From: Sarcomyxa edulis | Taxonomy: Eukaryota > Basidiomycota > Agaricomycetes > Agaricales > Mycenaceae | DNA: 64,000 bases | Direction of reading: 5' to 3' | Assembly (NCBI GenBank): GCA_009761415.1 | Contig: QUOL01000012.1 | Coordinates: 635,001 to 699,000 of the forward strand | Shown here: piece by piece, positions 33,275 to 47,183 of the stretch | Layout of the letters: each line of letters opens with the position of its first letter | Numbering within the stretch: the stretch's first letter is position 1 | Made by a program: the position numbers and the translations under genes | Notes under the pieces: model-generated | The model's database searches: none | What the model was told of the DNA's origin: nothing | The model's input: the letters and a program-made list of their open reading frames with translations, nothing else

Positions 33275-33913
33275 GTAGGACGAGTGTGAAGAGGGATGGG
33301 ATGAATTGTTTGGGGGTTGTGCTGCATGACGAAGGATTGGTCGTGTTTGCCATCATCTAGCCCAAGAACAAAAAAGAATCTCATCGAACACAACGGAACG
33401 ACAGGGAATGCGGCGGCTTTCACAGGGGAACGTTGGGATAAGGGGGGGAGCAGGAGGGGTATCGAGCTACAGGGTATATTCTTGCTGTGTAGTTAGCTTC
33501 TGGGCAATACTTACTTGATAACATGCCACCATGCCACCGCGCCACCACTTCAAATTCGACGCTCCATTTACACGAATAGTATTTCTGCTCTAGAACACCC
33601 TTGTATCCTCACAAGAAATCTATTCACTCAAAAGACCCTCTAGTAGCTTGTTAGTAGCTCGTTATTGACTTGTTACCAATGTTAGTGACTTTATAAGTGG
33701 AAGTGGTTATTACAATTGAACGGATTTGCCAAACAACGCTTTTCCGATCAATGGTCGTTATGAAATTCATAATGCGATCATTCGGAGGAAGAGAAAGTAT
33801 TATACTGACTTTGATAATAATCTATAAAACAGCCAGATCCGTTGACGGGACTACCTATAGCTACATACTGATACAATATCCTATCCAATGCACTTCCGCT
33901 TCCCATGCACATT
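33275..33913. other. Intergenic region
   Basis: Lies between the start of the RING gene and the stop of the PCD-like gene. No gene, repeat or clear regulatory site was recognised. Confidence 0.45.
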
Positions 33914-36034
33914 CTATGCTTGCCGCCCCTTCACAGACGAATTAGGCAAAAACGAACCCCACCCATCCTCCTCCTCCCTCCCCTTCGGCAACTCCAACCC
34001 AACCCTCACCCTCCTCCTATAACTAGGCAACATCGTATCAAAATCACCCATCATCTCCTCATTCGATCCAGGCTGATACCGCTTCATCGAAACAACCCTA
34101 AACGGATTCTGTCGCACAAAATTCACATAGCGTCTGCTGAAGAGGTTCTCTACGCGCATCGCGGCTCGGATATCGTTGATTGAGATGTAATAGTTCGTAC
34201 GGGCACTGGGCGTATCCGATTCCGATACCGCTTCTGCTTGTTCCCCAAGCATAGGAAAGACGCGCGTCCGCGTACAAAAATGCACGTCCCGCGATTCGAG
34301 CCGTATTTCGATCAACGACTGCGTGTGGGGGGTCAAAAACTGTCAGAATACGTCGTTAAATCACAGTAGCAACCAAATGCAAAGAGGTGGGTGGAAAATG
34401 ACGTACAGGTTCCTCCCTCCCAACAGCCCCAGCCTGCATCGCGAAATTCAACGCAGTCTCAAAATGTTTGAAACTAAACACATTGACCAACCGCACGCCA
34501 TCATCGTCTCCCGCACTCCTGTTCTTCTTCGTCGTCGTACCCACTTCACCTCCATGTAACCTCACAGCCTCATCAAGCGTCTTGAACCCCGTCTGATACC
34601 GTACCCCCCATCCCCTCGAATATAACGGCTCCATGTACACTTTAAAATCATAATCCGTGATTGGCGGTGGGTTTCGATGCATTTGCGGGACTTGTGGGAG
34701 TCTTATGATGTCAGGCAGGATGTCCATACCTACATCCCCTCCTCCCCCTCCCCCACCAGGACCAGGACCACCAAAACCAGGACCACCACCACCCCCTCCC
34801 CCATCCTTCCACATTCCCGACCCCTTCCCACTCCCACTCCCCTTCCCCTTCCCCGACCCACCCCCCAACGCACTACTACTACCCTCCTCCTTCTTAGCCG
34901 ACAACAGCTCAAACGCCGGATGCACCCCAGGCACCCAAAGCAAATACCGATGCAACGCATGTATCGACCCAGGCTGATCCTTCCTCCTCCCACTCGTAGC
35001 CTGTTTATGCCACTTCCTCAACTTCCCCACCGGGCGGAACCTCTCGTCCTCCTCATACAACCTCTCCACCAGGACAGCGAGACGGATATCGGCGTAGGTT
35101 ATTCCGGGGGCGGTGTGCATGTCTTGGGGGAGGATGGAGGGGGTGGGGGAGGTGGTGGTCTTTGGGAGGATGGCGGTGGGTGTGCTGAGGAGGATGTGCA
35201 CGTCGTTGCCTTCGATGTGGATTATCGGTTCGTGCTGCACAACAGATACCAATCAGCATACATCCATATAACCACCCATTTCGTTTTCGACTTCAATTCG
35301 ACGAAACCACTCACCCGTTCCCTAATAGCAACCCCAGCAACCTCCCCAAAAAACTCCAACGCAGTCCTAAACGTCAAAAACTTGAACGTCTTCTTCAAAA
35401 ACACAGTCTTATGCGTATGCGGGACCAACACATCACCCTCCAACTTGTGATGCTGCAGCGAATGCGTGATGTGCCAGTGGTTGTTGTATAGAGGCTCGAT
35501 GTATCGGTCGAGGTCGAGTTGGCTTATTAGGTATGGGTATTGCTGGGCGTGGTGGGCGTGGGGGTGGGGGTATGGGGATCTGGGCGGTGGAGGGAGTGGG
35601 ATTGGGAGGTCTTTGGGTATGAGGGGTTTGAATTTTCGGCGGGTGGGTACGTGGGCGTTGGAGGTGGGGTTGGGGTGGGGATGATTGGGGGGTTCGTCGA
35701 GCGTAACTGGACCTCTATTCCGTTCGTGTTCGTGTCTAGTAGCTGTCCTCCTGTTCCTGTTGTGATTTATCGCCCGAGGTTGAACAGGATCATCATCAGG
35801 ATATTGAGACCTGTATACATTCAAACCCTCCATCTGTGTCTCCTCCCGTTCAGCATCACGACTCCTTTGAAGCAAAGCGTTCCCATTCGAAAGGAAACCA
35901 CGTCCACATGCGAATCCGAGTCCGAGTTCGAGTCTAAAATGATGAGGGTGTAAAGATCCAGCTAGGTGCGATGAGGAACAAGAACGAAGCGCAGGATAGA
36001 GCGTATGCATATGCATGGATAGACATGAGCGCAT
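33914..36034 (-). CDS. Tandem PCD/DCoH-like protein, probably mitochondrial
   Basis: Exons 36034-35315, 35234-34407 and 34318-33914 encode 650 aa. Two copies of one module are visible. Each begins with a (D)..Y(I/M)EPLY...W motif, runs through an F-x-F..F.TAL.F helix, then after an intron has a V.I.....GITYADIRLA or YISINDIRAA segment. This order matches the fold of pterin-4a-carbinolamine dehydratase (PCD/DCoH). The HHP-type active-site motif is not present, so dehydratase activity is unlikely. The N terminus is basic, without acidic residues for about 60 positions, and fits a mitochondrial presequence. Gly/Pro-rich linkers separate the modules. The introns fall at equivalent places in both modules and in the second family member at 54912-56311, arguing for internal duplication. 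Confidence 0.65.
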
Positions 36035-37099
36035 ATATGAGCTACAGCCAGGACTCCTGCACTGGCTTATAGCTAGAATTCCGAGCTCGAGTCGAATCTA
36101 CAGTCACAGTTCATCGACGCGATCGTCGAATATCAAAGAAAAAAAATCAGCCACACGGTAATTTGCAAAATTGATGCTGTGTCAGGGTGTTTGAATCGAA
36201 CTGAAAAGCCACACAACGCGCACGCGCTTATCATGACATGATTTATCTTTTCTGTACTTGTATTTGGCAAAATTTCAAGTCGAAGATCGTCTCATAACTC
36301 GAGCTTCTTTCGATTTAGTTATTATTGCTATCTGACCTCCTCCCGGACCCACCCCCGGACCCACTTACGCCCAAGGTTTCCTTCTTGAAAAGAGTTTCCT
36401 GTAATGTAAGTACCAGAGCCAAGCCTAGCGGTACTACTTGACAGCGTATGGATGTTTCCATAACTGACTGCACTCGAGACCAGACCCTCGGTGATAGTAG
36501 TATCACGTCTAGAGGACTGGCTAGCCGGGCCCAGGAGGGGGAGGTCCGCGGTCCTCCGAAGGTAGCTATAGCTAAAGGTAGATTGACAAAGAACAAAGAA
36601 GGTGGCGTTGCTTTGCGATTGCGAAACCATCACCTAGCCCTAGCAGTCACACCTAGCCAAGCCACATTGGCAAGATCCGCTCAGAGTGGTATTTATCACA
36701 CCTCGCAGTATTCAACAATCAGACACCGAACCCGAACCCGAACCCAATTAAAACTCAATCCCAAACACCAACACAAAACCCGAACCTGACTGAACGATGG
36801 TGGCTTCAAAGTTCATCCGATGACATCCTGGGAAGATCTGATGGGACTGTGTTATTCGTGCAGGTATAGGTATAGGATTTCCCAGTGGCGTATATCGTAA
36901 CTGAATGCGAATGCGAATATAAGATAGACATATTAGTCGGAGACAGACGGGAAAGGGCTACAGCCCAACAAAAAAAAACGCCCACGGTCGGTCCCGCGAA
37001 CGCCATGATCATGATCGCCCGCATGACCACCACCCGGAAGCTGAACTCGGTCTTCTGACGGCACGCGTACGCCGTACTGGGGGGGAGACAACAAACCCC
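36035..37099. other. Intergenic region, PCD-like / PS synthase
   Basis: Short open frames on both strands without recognisable domains. A small CCCGAA microsatellite lies near 36728-36745. No gene I can support. Confidence 0.4.
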
Positions 37100-39252
37100 T
37101 CATATGTCTTTCGACTTTCCCTTCCTTTGGTGTTTCCGGAGGTATTTCCTAGCACTCGGGACTCCGAACTGCGTTATACAATTTCACTTTCAATAGGATC
37201 GAGGTAGCAAGAAGTCGAGTCGAATGCGTACCTGAATGGTGGGATAAAGAACCAGCAATGTAGCCCCAATGGCCCAACCCCATCTGACTTGTACAGGTAG
37301 CGGTTCGGGGAATTGTCCTTTGCTCCACTTTGTGATAACAAGCAACTCAGTGAGGATAGTGGCCAAGAGTAACCACACATGCTGTCCCATCCTGACCGCT
37401 TTTCTGTAAATAGCCTCAGTTAACGTCACCCCAAGACATTCTATGATACACCCCGCACTCACCGCGGGTCGTTGATATACTGGAACAGCTCTCGAACGGC
37501 TGGTAAAGCGCACAAGAACACGAACGCCAAACGTGCGATCACAATCGGATGATCGGGTTCCATCCACAGGAGAGTCTGTCAACAACGCTGATAAGTATAT
37601 ATGATAAATGTCGATCATTCAGGCAAGAGAAAACATAGTCGTCAAGTGGGATATAAATGGACTGGGAAATGACCTTCAGGTAGAATGGATTAAGTTCTGC
37701 AGCGAGGAACACAGCTAGCAGAAGCACGACGGTGAAATAATGCAAGAAGCTGTGTGTTCCTTCCCATTTGAACGCCGTGAAATCGTGTGGGGAGAATTGA
37801 CTGAAGACGCGCTTGGCTTTGGACCGTATACCGCGAGTTTGCCGAAATCCTCGCCATTGGAAGGGCTAGAGAGAGGCAATGCTATCAGGGCTATGCGATG
37901 AACGGACAATAGTAGTAACGTACCTTGACTTCGAAGTATTGGCATGTCTTCATTCCTATCGTATGTCGTGCACAAGGTAAGAGAAGAGATGCGCGGGGGA
38001 GTATGGTGGTCTTACCTAGATACGTTCCTAACCAATTACATATTAGGACATCTAAGACCCACTAAAGTGGTATCAGTGGACTGCCACGCCTGATACGAAG
38101 CCAGCTACTCACATGGTCCCACCAACACTTCATAGTCGTAAGTTGAAGACATGTCCGCGGTGCAATCCATTAGACAATGCGAGGACATACCTCTCTAAAG
38201 TTGGCAAGCTGGTGTTGTAAGCTATATTCTGCCAGCTCAAAAGCAATACTCAGGATCTGTGGAACATTGTTCAATTCGAAGTTCTGGGGAGAAATTGATT
38301 TATTTTACCCAACAAAACCAATAATCACGCAAGATCATAGCCTTCCCGTACCAGCCGGCCGCGTGTGCTATACAGAAGATATCGAGAGCGTTCTACCATC
38401 ATGAGTAAGTCAAAGATATAATACTCCGAAATCGGAATGCTTACCCAAATATTTTGCGCTGTAAGTGAGCAATCCTCTGCGTAGCTCTTTTCAGGCAATG
38501 GAACGCCAAGATTGGAGTCTATGAGGGTCATCATCACCCTTGCAGAGTCCAAGTCTTGAAACAATAGAAACACAAGAGCCAGCTCGTATAACAAGTTTAT
38601 CCCAAGAACCATACGCCAAAACGCGGGATGGGGCCGGATGAAAGGGCCGTCACGGAATTGGATCATAGAAAACGCAAGAAACGAGGCGATGGCTGCGTAA
38701 ACGCCACTGAGAGGGTTGTTGAGAATATGCCATAAAGTCGTGGAGACGAAGAAGAGACGCACACTCGACGTTTGTCCCGTCCTTCCTCTAATACATCTTG
38801 CGTGGTCGCCACATAAGCAAGAGCGGTCAGTCCGACCGCAAGTGCTGACAATGTTACTGGTTTGTAGAAGAATCTGAAGATACGTTTGCTTCTGTCAATT
38901 ATGTTCTAGTATTCGGTTTAGAACTCATACTCGACGGAGGTATCAACTTTCTCTTGGAATGGAGTTATGCGTGTATAGGGTTCGGTTCGATCAGCCTATC
39001 ATCGACGAGAGCTTAGCGGGCGTATATGATATGAATGGGATGGACGACGTACATCGTACCCTAGACATATTTGATGGAGGTCTCAGAATGATGCGTTTTT
39101 CATATGCGGGAAATATGCCTACACTTAACAGGCACGCCATTGAGACCAGGTATCGGTTCCGGTTCCGGGACAGGTGAAAAGACAGCGTCTTCTGAATCAT
39201 CGGCAGGAGATGTAGGCGACAGTTCTGGATTGTCGTCGTTGATGGAAGCCAT
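37100..39252 (-). CDS. Phosphatidylserine synthase, base-exchange type
   Basis: A multi-exon membrane protein starting MASINDDNPELSPTSP at 39252. Exons give FFYKPVTLSALAVGLTALAYV, then [93 protein letters not shown], and ALPAVRELFQYINDPR. These are hallmarks of the animal-type PTDSS1/2 family, which swaps the head group of PC or PE for serine in the ER membrane. Many hydrophobic segments fit 8-10 TM helices. The last intron ends at AACGCAG and the final exon encodes a Lys/Arg-rich tail ending KGKSKDI (stop 37102-37100). The yeast-type CDP-diacylglycerol enzyme is a different family. Exon borders in the middle are approximate. Confidence 0.9.
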
Positions 39253-42084
39253 TGATGTACCCAAAAAAAGAGATGGGTAATTATACGTGTACTGTCCCCG
39301 CTAGTGCTAGTCGTTCGTCCAGAGAAACTGAGGGGTATCCAGGTATACTCACCTATCTCGTCGCGAGCAGGTCGTGGTATGTCGTTGAGAACAACGTCGG
39401 CAACGTTGGTGGCAGTACTCCTCGACGTATTCTGTTTGGAGGTCCTTTATTTAGACTTCGGCCAAAACGTGCTTGTGCCGAGGCAGCCGGCACGTTCCTC
39501 CTCTAAAACTGCCACTCGCTATTATACACGGACGGAGACTTGAACTACCTCCGCTCAGTATGCCGGTTTCTGGGGACGGATTTAACGATCCGACTTAGTT
39601 CCTTGACATGCAGCACTATGGACTCTGTCAATCTGTCTCCTTCTCACCTAATGGTCACCTGAAATCCTCCCCACAAGCACCAAAATCTCTCTTTCTACCG
39701 ATTTCGACCACCGCCCGCTTATGGCGGAATCTCATCACCTAAACATGGCATGATTCAATCACGGATGTACCTATGACCCAGCTCTAGAACACCTTGAAGA
39801 ACGGGAGCACTGTTAAGAAACCCTTGACTGCGTGGAACCCCGCATTCTCATCTAATTAGAGAGGTGTGTACAAAACGTCCCGATCGACAATCTTCCGATT
39901 AGTGAATCGGAACATAGCAATGACCAGGATCGCGCTCGTGTGATTGTCAAGCCTTGACGAGACCACAGGTACGGTATGGCCTCATGTTTTACTATCCGTG
40001 AGTCTCTAACGTCGATTGCAGACACAAATAGACACTCCAGAATCAGCATGGTCCGGTGACCTAACCGCTGCACACTATCTCTGACGTTCAACTCGTTCGT
40101 GGAGCGTTGTGTATCTATCTCCAAAGCTTAAGAGTGAGTTCTATTCGAACATATCTCCCTGTAGTAGTCGGCTCATTTCTGCTCACGAAAACTTAAAAAC
40201 GTCGGCCCGTCGAACCAAAATAATTTGGCTTTTTCACCTCGATCCACTCAAGGAGGGTATATTTTTCGATCTCTGGTACCTTGTAATCTGGCGAGGAAGA
40301 ACTCTCTCACCGACTCGCTCAAGTCATTTTGATACGGAGATTTACCTGGCTTTTGATGCGTTTCTCCGCTTCAAGCCATACTCCTTCGAATCAGGGGTGG
40401 TGACTCTGCTGACTTATCTGACTGTTGCTTATTGGTCACCTAGCATCAGTGTCGAACGTTGAATTTCAATCCATGTAAGCACACTCTCCATCCTCCTCCA
40501 TTCAAAAGCTTCTGCCGTAAATCGTGTAACTGATTCTAGCGCCAGGTCGCCTGATAATGAATGCACTCTCCACCCAGCCTCAATGGAACCATCTTCAAGG
40601 CCCCGAGCTCCCCTTGTCCATGGACTATATATATATAGTGGCACACCACGTTTTTTACAGAGTTCAGACTAGTGCTCTCCTGCGTGCGGATGGCTTTGCG
40701 CGTTCCGGTGTTCAATACACGCCCTTTTTTCTCTGGTGCTTTCGGCTTCTATTCATCTTGAGCTAGCACGGAACGGACGAGGATGAGATAAACTTGTAGA
40801 TTCGAATCCAAGGCCTTGGAAGGTTCTCCGTGTGCCTTTTACTACCAAATCTAGGTCCGACCTCGCCGGAAGATTTCGCAACACGTATACGTCCCATCTT
40901 GTGGATGGATGTCTTCGATTTCTCCGGGCACTGGGCCTAAACATACACCGTGCAGAATTGAAGGTATACTTGCTGTTTTACGTATAAGCCCTTCGTCAAG
41001 TCAAATCGTTCCAGCTATCACGCCCCAATTGATGGCGTTCGTGTGAGGAGCCGTATCTAATCTATGAAGTATAACGCCACCACCTAGGAGGGCTGAAAGG
41101 ACCGTTTTTCATTTCCAATCAGATCGACTTTTTCTTTCACGAACTCTGTTCTCAGGTCGTTCCCAGGTTCGACTCGGCCTGATCGCGGCTAGCCGACCGT
41201 GCCTCCGGAAGCTCTATCATTCGGTGCGCCATATGCCAATCTCTGCAAGGACAACCCATTTGCAGGATCCGCATCACAAGTGGGAGGAGTAGGAGTGGTG
41301 TGATGCTCCTCTCCATAGTCTCATACGATATATCCTCATATCCAGTACCAACGCAAGTACTTCCTTGGGCCAAAAACGTTTTGGGGTGAGGAGCTTCCGA
41401 TTTTACCAGGATTCTTTATGATGCAGATGATGTACAGTACTCATGATCGGTGCTTGCAGAGTTGTCGAATCGCGAAACGCCCGAAGATAGTCGAAGACCG
41501 GTCTCGATGGTTTTCACCGAAGAACACTGAGAAGCCGGCGCTTACTCCGGTTCTGATGCTCGAACGTTTTCATTTCGCGCGGAAAAGGACGCCTTTGTTC
41601 TCTCCCCTTCCGACACCCTCTCTCGACCCTGAGATCAGCGCGTCGATGTCAAGAACTCATTCGCTGAATACCAATTGAATCAATGAATCAATTTTCCACC
41701 CAGGAATTCGGCTCTGGGACTTCGTGGGCTGGGTTGTAAAAGGTACACGAAGATATCTCTACCCCAACGCATGGGGGGTCATTCGTCCGGCTCTGGAGTG
41801 ATCCCATGCTGGACTTTTGAACGAATGGTCAAGCCAGTCTGACTTTCTTACTCACACGGTATATATTTGTCACAGCCGAGACCTTGGACAAGCTTTGGTC
41901 CCAGGCCTGTCCCTGCTGCCTGCTTTTGGTTTTTACGCTCGATTTGACCAGTTGTATCTCTATTATATCTGTCAAATCCCCGGCATGATCTGGATCATAG
42001 ATCTCACCCTTACTTAATGGCCCCGGAAGCACTTAAGGACAAGGCCCTTTTCTCCTCGATCCTATTTCTTTTCCGCTCTTGACC
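39253..42084. other. Long intergenic region
   Basis: About 2.8 kb without a supportable gene. Frames are short and interrupted, and none shows a known motif. A TATATATATA run lies near 40629-40638. It may hold the regulatory region of the Zn2Cys6 gene on its right. Confidence 0.5.
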
Positions 42085-43578
42085 ATGATGACCTCCGACT
42101 CATTTCAACCAGCGCTGCAACTCAAAGGCGAAGTCATGGACCTTGAGTTCAGCGTCGATACCGACCATCGAAAACGGAGACGAAATAGAACAACACAGTC
42201 ATGTCTCAATTGCCATACCTCAAAAAGAAAGGTGAGCACAATTTTCCGCATGAGTTTCTCTAGGTCTAAAGTTGCGAATAGTGTGATCGTAAAAGGCCAT
42301 GTCAGAGATGTATACAACTAGGCCTGGTAGACTTCCACCTCCATGCAATCTGTGTCCACTTATTCACTAGGTCGTTCAGACTGGTCTATGTGTTTATGAG
42401 ATTGACGATCCCGCTTTGAGGTAGGGTGTTTCGCGCCTCTGCCTTGTACACACATGCAAATCATGCTTTCTCCCCAGGGATGACCCCTCCATTGACGAAA
42501 ACACGCGTCTCCGAAATAGAATTGCCGAACTCGAGAGTTTGGTTCGGGAATTACGAGGTGGGTCGATAGATTAAATCTTGTATGACGCGGACGGCAGGCC
42601 TGACTGTCCTATTCGCAATCTTAGGCAAGCCTCATCCACGATGGGCCGATGGGAACTTTCGCGACGGAGATCCTAACGAGAAATGGCACTCTCGCGCCAC
42701 AAAGTGCGCGCCGCAAGTGAAGCGCATTGGAAATCCTACCGAGGGAGATGACCCCGGTGGTCCTGGACGTGGCATAATGTCTTCTCTACTTACCCCCATA
42801 AAAACAGAAGCCCCTTCGGATACTTCTCATCCCCAACTCTACCGCTTCTCCCCTTCTCCGGCCCCTTCCATGCGATATCACACTTTTCAAACCGACATTC
42901 GCGCCCCATCGTCTTCCTCGTTCGAAAATGATCAACGACAATCCTATAATGGTCAACCTTCCGGGATCTCACCTGTTTCCTATCAGTCCGCATCCTCTTC
43001 CCATCCTTACGATAGCCATCGTTATTCGGGTGGAAGTGCTAGCGGGGGAGGCGGATATTCAGCATCTGATGATGACAGGGTATACGGAGACCGCTTCTCA
43101 CATAGCTCATCGCCTCCAGCATTTTGCTCTTGTCGTACAAGCCCCGCCACCGGACATGCTTATATAGCGCTGTCGCAACAACTTCAGTCTACTCTGAGCG
43201 CCCTCCGGCAATACAGCCAGCACCCTCCCAATTCACCGTGCTTGCTCTTTAGGCGTATCGTGGAGCTTAATAACTTAATGCAGTATGTATCAATTTATGC
43301 TCTTACTTTTCTCCGTCCACCTGACTTACTTTCGTGTTGGGAGAATTAGTGGTCAGGATCCCACAGACACGGCAGGGCCATCCTATGATAGCCTTTCTAC
43401 CACACCAACTGATAGCGACATTATGACTCCCCAGTCCGCATCGAGCGCACACACCTCGTTCCACGGTTCTCCTGGGGGCGTTTCTCCGCAGGAGTGGAGC
43501 ACTTTGGCAGCGGCCGGATACAATCCATATTTTCCATCAGTGTCGGGAGACCACGGCATATATAACCACATCCCATAA
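42085..43578 (+). CDS. Zn(II)2Cys6 transcription factor
   Basis: Six exons (42085-42231, 42282-42326, 42380-42420, 42478-42557, 42625-43282, 43350-43578) give 399 aa. The first three exons assemble the binuclear zinc cluster: CLNCHTSKRK, CDRKRPCQRC and IQLGLTGLCVYE, a C-x2-C-x6-C-x5-C-x2-C-x8-C pattern preceded by a basic RKRRRNR. A short coiled coil (NTRLRNRIAELESLVREL) follows, as expected for dimerisation of Gal4-type factors. The rest is Ser/Pro-rich and disordered; no fungal_trans middle homology domain is present. The protein is a nuclear DNA-binding regulator; target genes are unknown. The ATG at 42088 is an equally possible start. Confidence 0.92.
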
Positions 43579-43684
43579 TACCAGCATCTTACTTTCATGA
43601 ATCTCTGTTGTGTTGTTTTCCTTGCTTTTCAATTTCTTGGATGGACTCTATGTATTATCATCGCTACTGTACAAACATTACTAG

Positions 43685-44778
43685 TTACATCTCTGTATCT
43701 CTCGTCTCCAAGGTAAAGCGAAATACACGTTCAGAACGTGTATCAGGTTTTATTGGCATGCCGTCAACGGACTTCCATGCATCCCTCTCGATAAAGACGA
43801 CCTCTTTCGATGCCCTTCGAATTAACACAACAGTAGATAAACGTGTGCCGTAAAATTGTGGGTTAGCAGATGTCAATCCGTCCACTGTGATCGGGATAGG
43901 GTCGACCTGTACTGTATTGCGAAGCTGTGAGCGGTGTACGACTTGTTCAGGAGACCGCCAACTTGTCGGTTTAGCGCAGAGGTTTGTCAGTTCTCTTTAC
44001 GACGAAAGGCTAAAATAAGCGGTTCAAACTCACGCAAGGATTTCAAACAACCGGTCCGTTAATTCGGCCTCACTGACATCCGATGGTAAATCCTGCAGGA
44101 GCGCTTTGAATGAATAGAGTCCATGTTGTACTTTAGGCCATTTGTCTCCTCCATTGCCGTCGACGCCATTGGAAAAGCCCCAGCAATGGCGTTCGTCTTC
44201 CGATAAAGGGCGTGAGGAGATGGCCCCACCTGCGCCTCCATTTGAAACGAAGGCTGCATCGAAAGATAGACGTTCGCTCTGTCGCGCAGGTGCGAGGAGA
44301 AGCATATTGAAGCCGGCGAATTTGGCCTGCCGAGGAATGATTTCTCCGATTTCTTCCTCCAGGGGTCGGGACGAATCAGATAGAAGAAAGGACGACACAA
44401 GGTGGCCCCTGGATGAACTGTACACCACTGGGGGTTCTGTGATGTTGGTACTACGCATTTAGGCTTCAGTCCACCCGTCCAGTCCAAGTGAATGGGTAGC
44501 TTACAGCAAGGCAAATCTTCCGGACCGATGTAAACCAAGCCACGTTCCCCCGGCTTTCTCATCACGGCCGGATAAAACACTCCCATGGTCGGTAGCGTTC
44601 CCCGTATTGGTATCGAACGAATGAAAGTGAGCATCCGTTGTGGGCCGATCCAGAAATTCATCACGGTTTGAGCAAAGAATTCTAGAGGACCAGAATCTCA
44701 ATAGAGGATTACATGTAGTAAAAGGCAAACCCACAGTGCATACTCGGGATGCTCAAGAGTTAAGAAGAAAATGCACAT
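43685..44778 (-). CDS. TANGO2 / NRDE family protein
   Basis: Minus-strand gene starting MCIFFLTLEHPEYAL at 44778 and continuing across an intron to ILCSNRDEFLDRPT, which holds the NRDE motif that names the family. Next come SGRDEKAGGTWLGL and, after an intron, TNITEPP, GHLVSSFLL and FAGFNMLLL, then SFKALLQDLP. The last exon gives WRSPEQVVHRS, then YGTRLSTVVLIRR and VFIERDAW. TANGO2 proteins are cytosolic or mitochondrial and affect Golgi/ER organisation and, in animals, lipid and haem handling. The start cysteine (Met-Cys) is typical of the family, whose fold is Ntn-hydrolase-like. All motifs are intact. Confidence 0.93.
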
Positions 44779-45339
44779 GATGGCTCAGATAAGGACAGAA
44801 ACACGCCACCGACAACAGTAAGCGCGACTTTGAGCGTAAAGCACAGAAGGTCGAGGTTCTGAGTTAAAGCCAAAAAATATAGATTTACGCATTAGGAAAA
44901 CCAAGGTCGATATTGAGGAAAAGTTCAGAGGACTCGCCAAGGTCTTGGATTCCTCTAGCGTTATAAGGACTAGTTAAAACGTTCCAATATCAAGCACGCG
45001 TTTCGCCTATACAAAGTGTTAGTTTGGAGTCATTCAATAGTTCGGAGCGGCTTCGTCGATATTCTTCCAGCGATTCTTGCCGTGGACGGCTCAAGCCAAT
45101 TGCTGCTAGATTTCTTGGCTGTTACTCACAATTTCAGAGACCATCCACTTGAGTGGTACCTCTCAATCTACTGAGTTGGGAAGCTTTTGGGAAGCGAGAA
45201 GTAGCAAGCGGAGTGGACGATCGCTTCGCTTCCACTTTTCTCACGCCGCACGGCACTTCTTCTCCACGTTCAGGCACTTTCTCTGTAGATCAGCACCCTG
45301 TCCAGCACTTAGGAACAAAATCCAAAAAATATCGCCAGG
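44779..45339. other. Bidirectional promoter region, TANGO2 / arp6
   Basis: 561 nt between two divergent starts. No gene or repeat was seen; it presumably serves both genes. Confidence 0.5.
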
Positions 45340-47183
45340 ATGTCTATTCCTATCGTCGTACTCGATAATGGTGCCAGTACTGTCAAAGCAGGAGTAGTCG
45401 ATCGACCAGAGAAATCACGGTGCGTGTTCTATTCGATCAAGTACCAAAGTAAACGTCTGAGTAGATCACAAAGTATCATCCCCAACGCTGTTGTGCGTTC
45501 CAACGGGGACAAGATGACTTACTATGGCCACGAGGTAGAACGATGTGTAGATTACACTTCTCTTCACTATAGGCTACCCTTCGAAAAGGTTTGTTCATCA
45601 GTCACCTGCTGGTCAGGCCAGATGACAATATTATTCCAGCACTCTAGGGTCATTTAGTCGACTGGGATGCACAAAAGGCTGTGTGGGACGGCATCTTCTC
45701 AAACGAAGTCTTAGGAGTACGTATCGAAAAATGCGCTCGCATTGCGTCTCTAATTTCTGGAATAACAGATCAATACCGACTCTTGCTCTCTGCTGATCAC
45801 CGAGCCTTATTTCAATCTGCCAAATATCCAAGACGTGTATGACCAATTCGTCTTCGAGGAATATGGTTTCCAGTCATACTATCGTTGCACTCGTTCGTTT
45901 TTTTCGATTTCCTTCATGATTTCGTAAAATAACATCGTTCTTCAAAGCTGCTTCGCTAATTCCCAGAGGAAAACTGTTTTCTCAGCCAAACATTCCTTCT
46001 GCAGAGTGTATACTCGTTATTGACTCTGGCTTTAGCTGCACAACATCCGTGCCTATTATCAGTGGCAACATTGTCTGGAAAGCTGTCAAAAGGTAAAAGC
46101 CTGCACTCGTAATAGCTCACCATTGGTTGACCTTGAATCTCAGGCTCGATGTCGGTGGGAAACTTTTGACCAACCAACTCAAAGAACTTGTATCATTTCG
46201 GCATTACGATATGATGAAGCAGACCTACATCATGAACAACGTCAAAGAGTCTTGCTGTTATGTCTCGCTGGACTTCAATAAGGATATGGAAACTTGTCGG
46301 TACGTTAGTGTCTGTGCATGCTTATTCCTTCACGGTTTGGCCCAACACGAGAAACAGGGTGGATCCCAAGAAGAACACAATTGTGCAAGAGTATATTCTT
46401 CCAGATTTGTCTAGAAATAAGAAAGGCCGGATTCGTCAGCCCGATGATATTGTGACTGAAAAGGACCAACTTCTTATAATGAATAATGAGCGCTTCACCG
46501 TTCCCGAAATTATCTTCCGTCCAGACGACATAGGTTGGTCGACATTCCTTCCCACGTCTCCATGTTATAGACCTCGATTTCACCGCGCAAAAAACAGGGC
46601 TAGAACAATCAGGACTCGCAGCTATGATTGCTATATCTATATCCCTGCTACCGGAAGACCTGCAGGCCATGTTCTGGGCAAACATTGGATTGATAGGTGG
46701 AAACACTAAAATCCCCGGCTTCCGCGAACGATTGTAAGCTCTACCATATCTCCTTACATGTACTCCTGTCAACGTTTCTTTCAGGCTGTCCGAATTGAGG
46801 CCTCTCGCCCCCGTCGACTGTGAGGTCATCGTATACGAATGTGACGAGTACGTTGGACAACGCCTAGGCGCCTCATTTATCAAACTGATCTTGAACTATA
46901 CAGTCCTATCACGGAAGCATACAACTCGGCATTAGCATTTGCTAGTAGCCCCGAGTTCCTGAACTGCATGGTCACACGCGCGGAGTACGCAGAAAGCGGA
47001 AGCAATGCTGCTCGAAGGAAATTCCGGGACTGGAAAGTCGATGAGAAGGAGAAGACTAAAGACACATACAGGGGGAAAGGAAAACAGAGGGATGAGACTG
47101 GTGATCCGTCCCAGACTGGCAAAAAACCAGGCCGCGCTCGAAACAAATCCATTAACGCTCCGACGACTTCACGGCGACGGTGA
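45340..47183 (+). CDS. arp6: Actin-related protein 6
   Basis: Starts [20 protein letters not shown], the actin-fold phosphate-1 loop. Spliced exons give [107 protein letters not shown], and later [18 protein letters not shown] and [12 protein letters not shown] segments. YNLPNIQ and the missing actin polymerisation surface fit Arp6, a subunit of the SWR1 complex that deposits H2A.Z. About ten short exons are needed; the first is 45340-45419 and the second 45474-45588. The C-terminal tail after EYAESG is unusually long, basic and Ser/Thr/Lys-rich, ending TTSRRR. It is head-to-head with the TANGO2 gene. Confidence 0.93.

Noticed and set aside
34657..35450. Proline-rich plus-strand frames opposite the PCD-like gene
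   Set aside because: They mirror Gly-rich linkers on the minus strand; the minus frame has conserved modules and matching introns.
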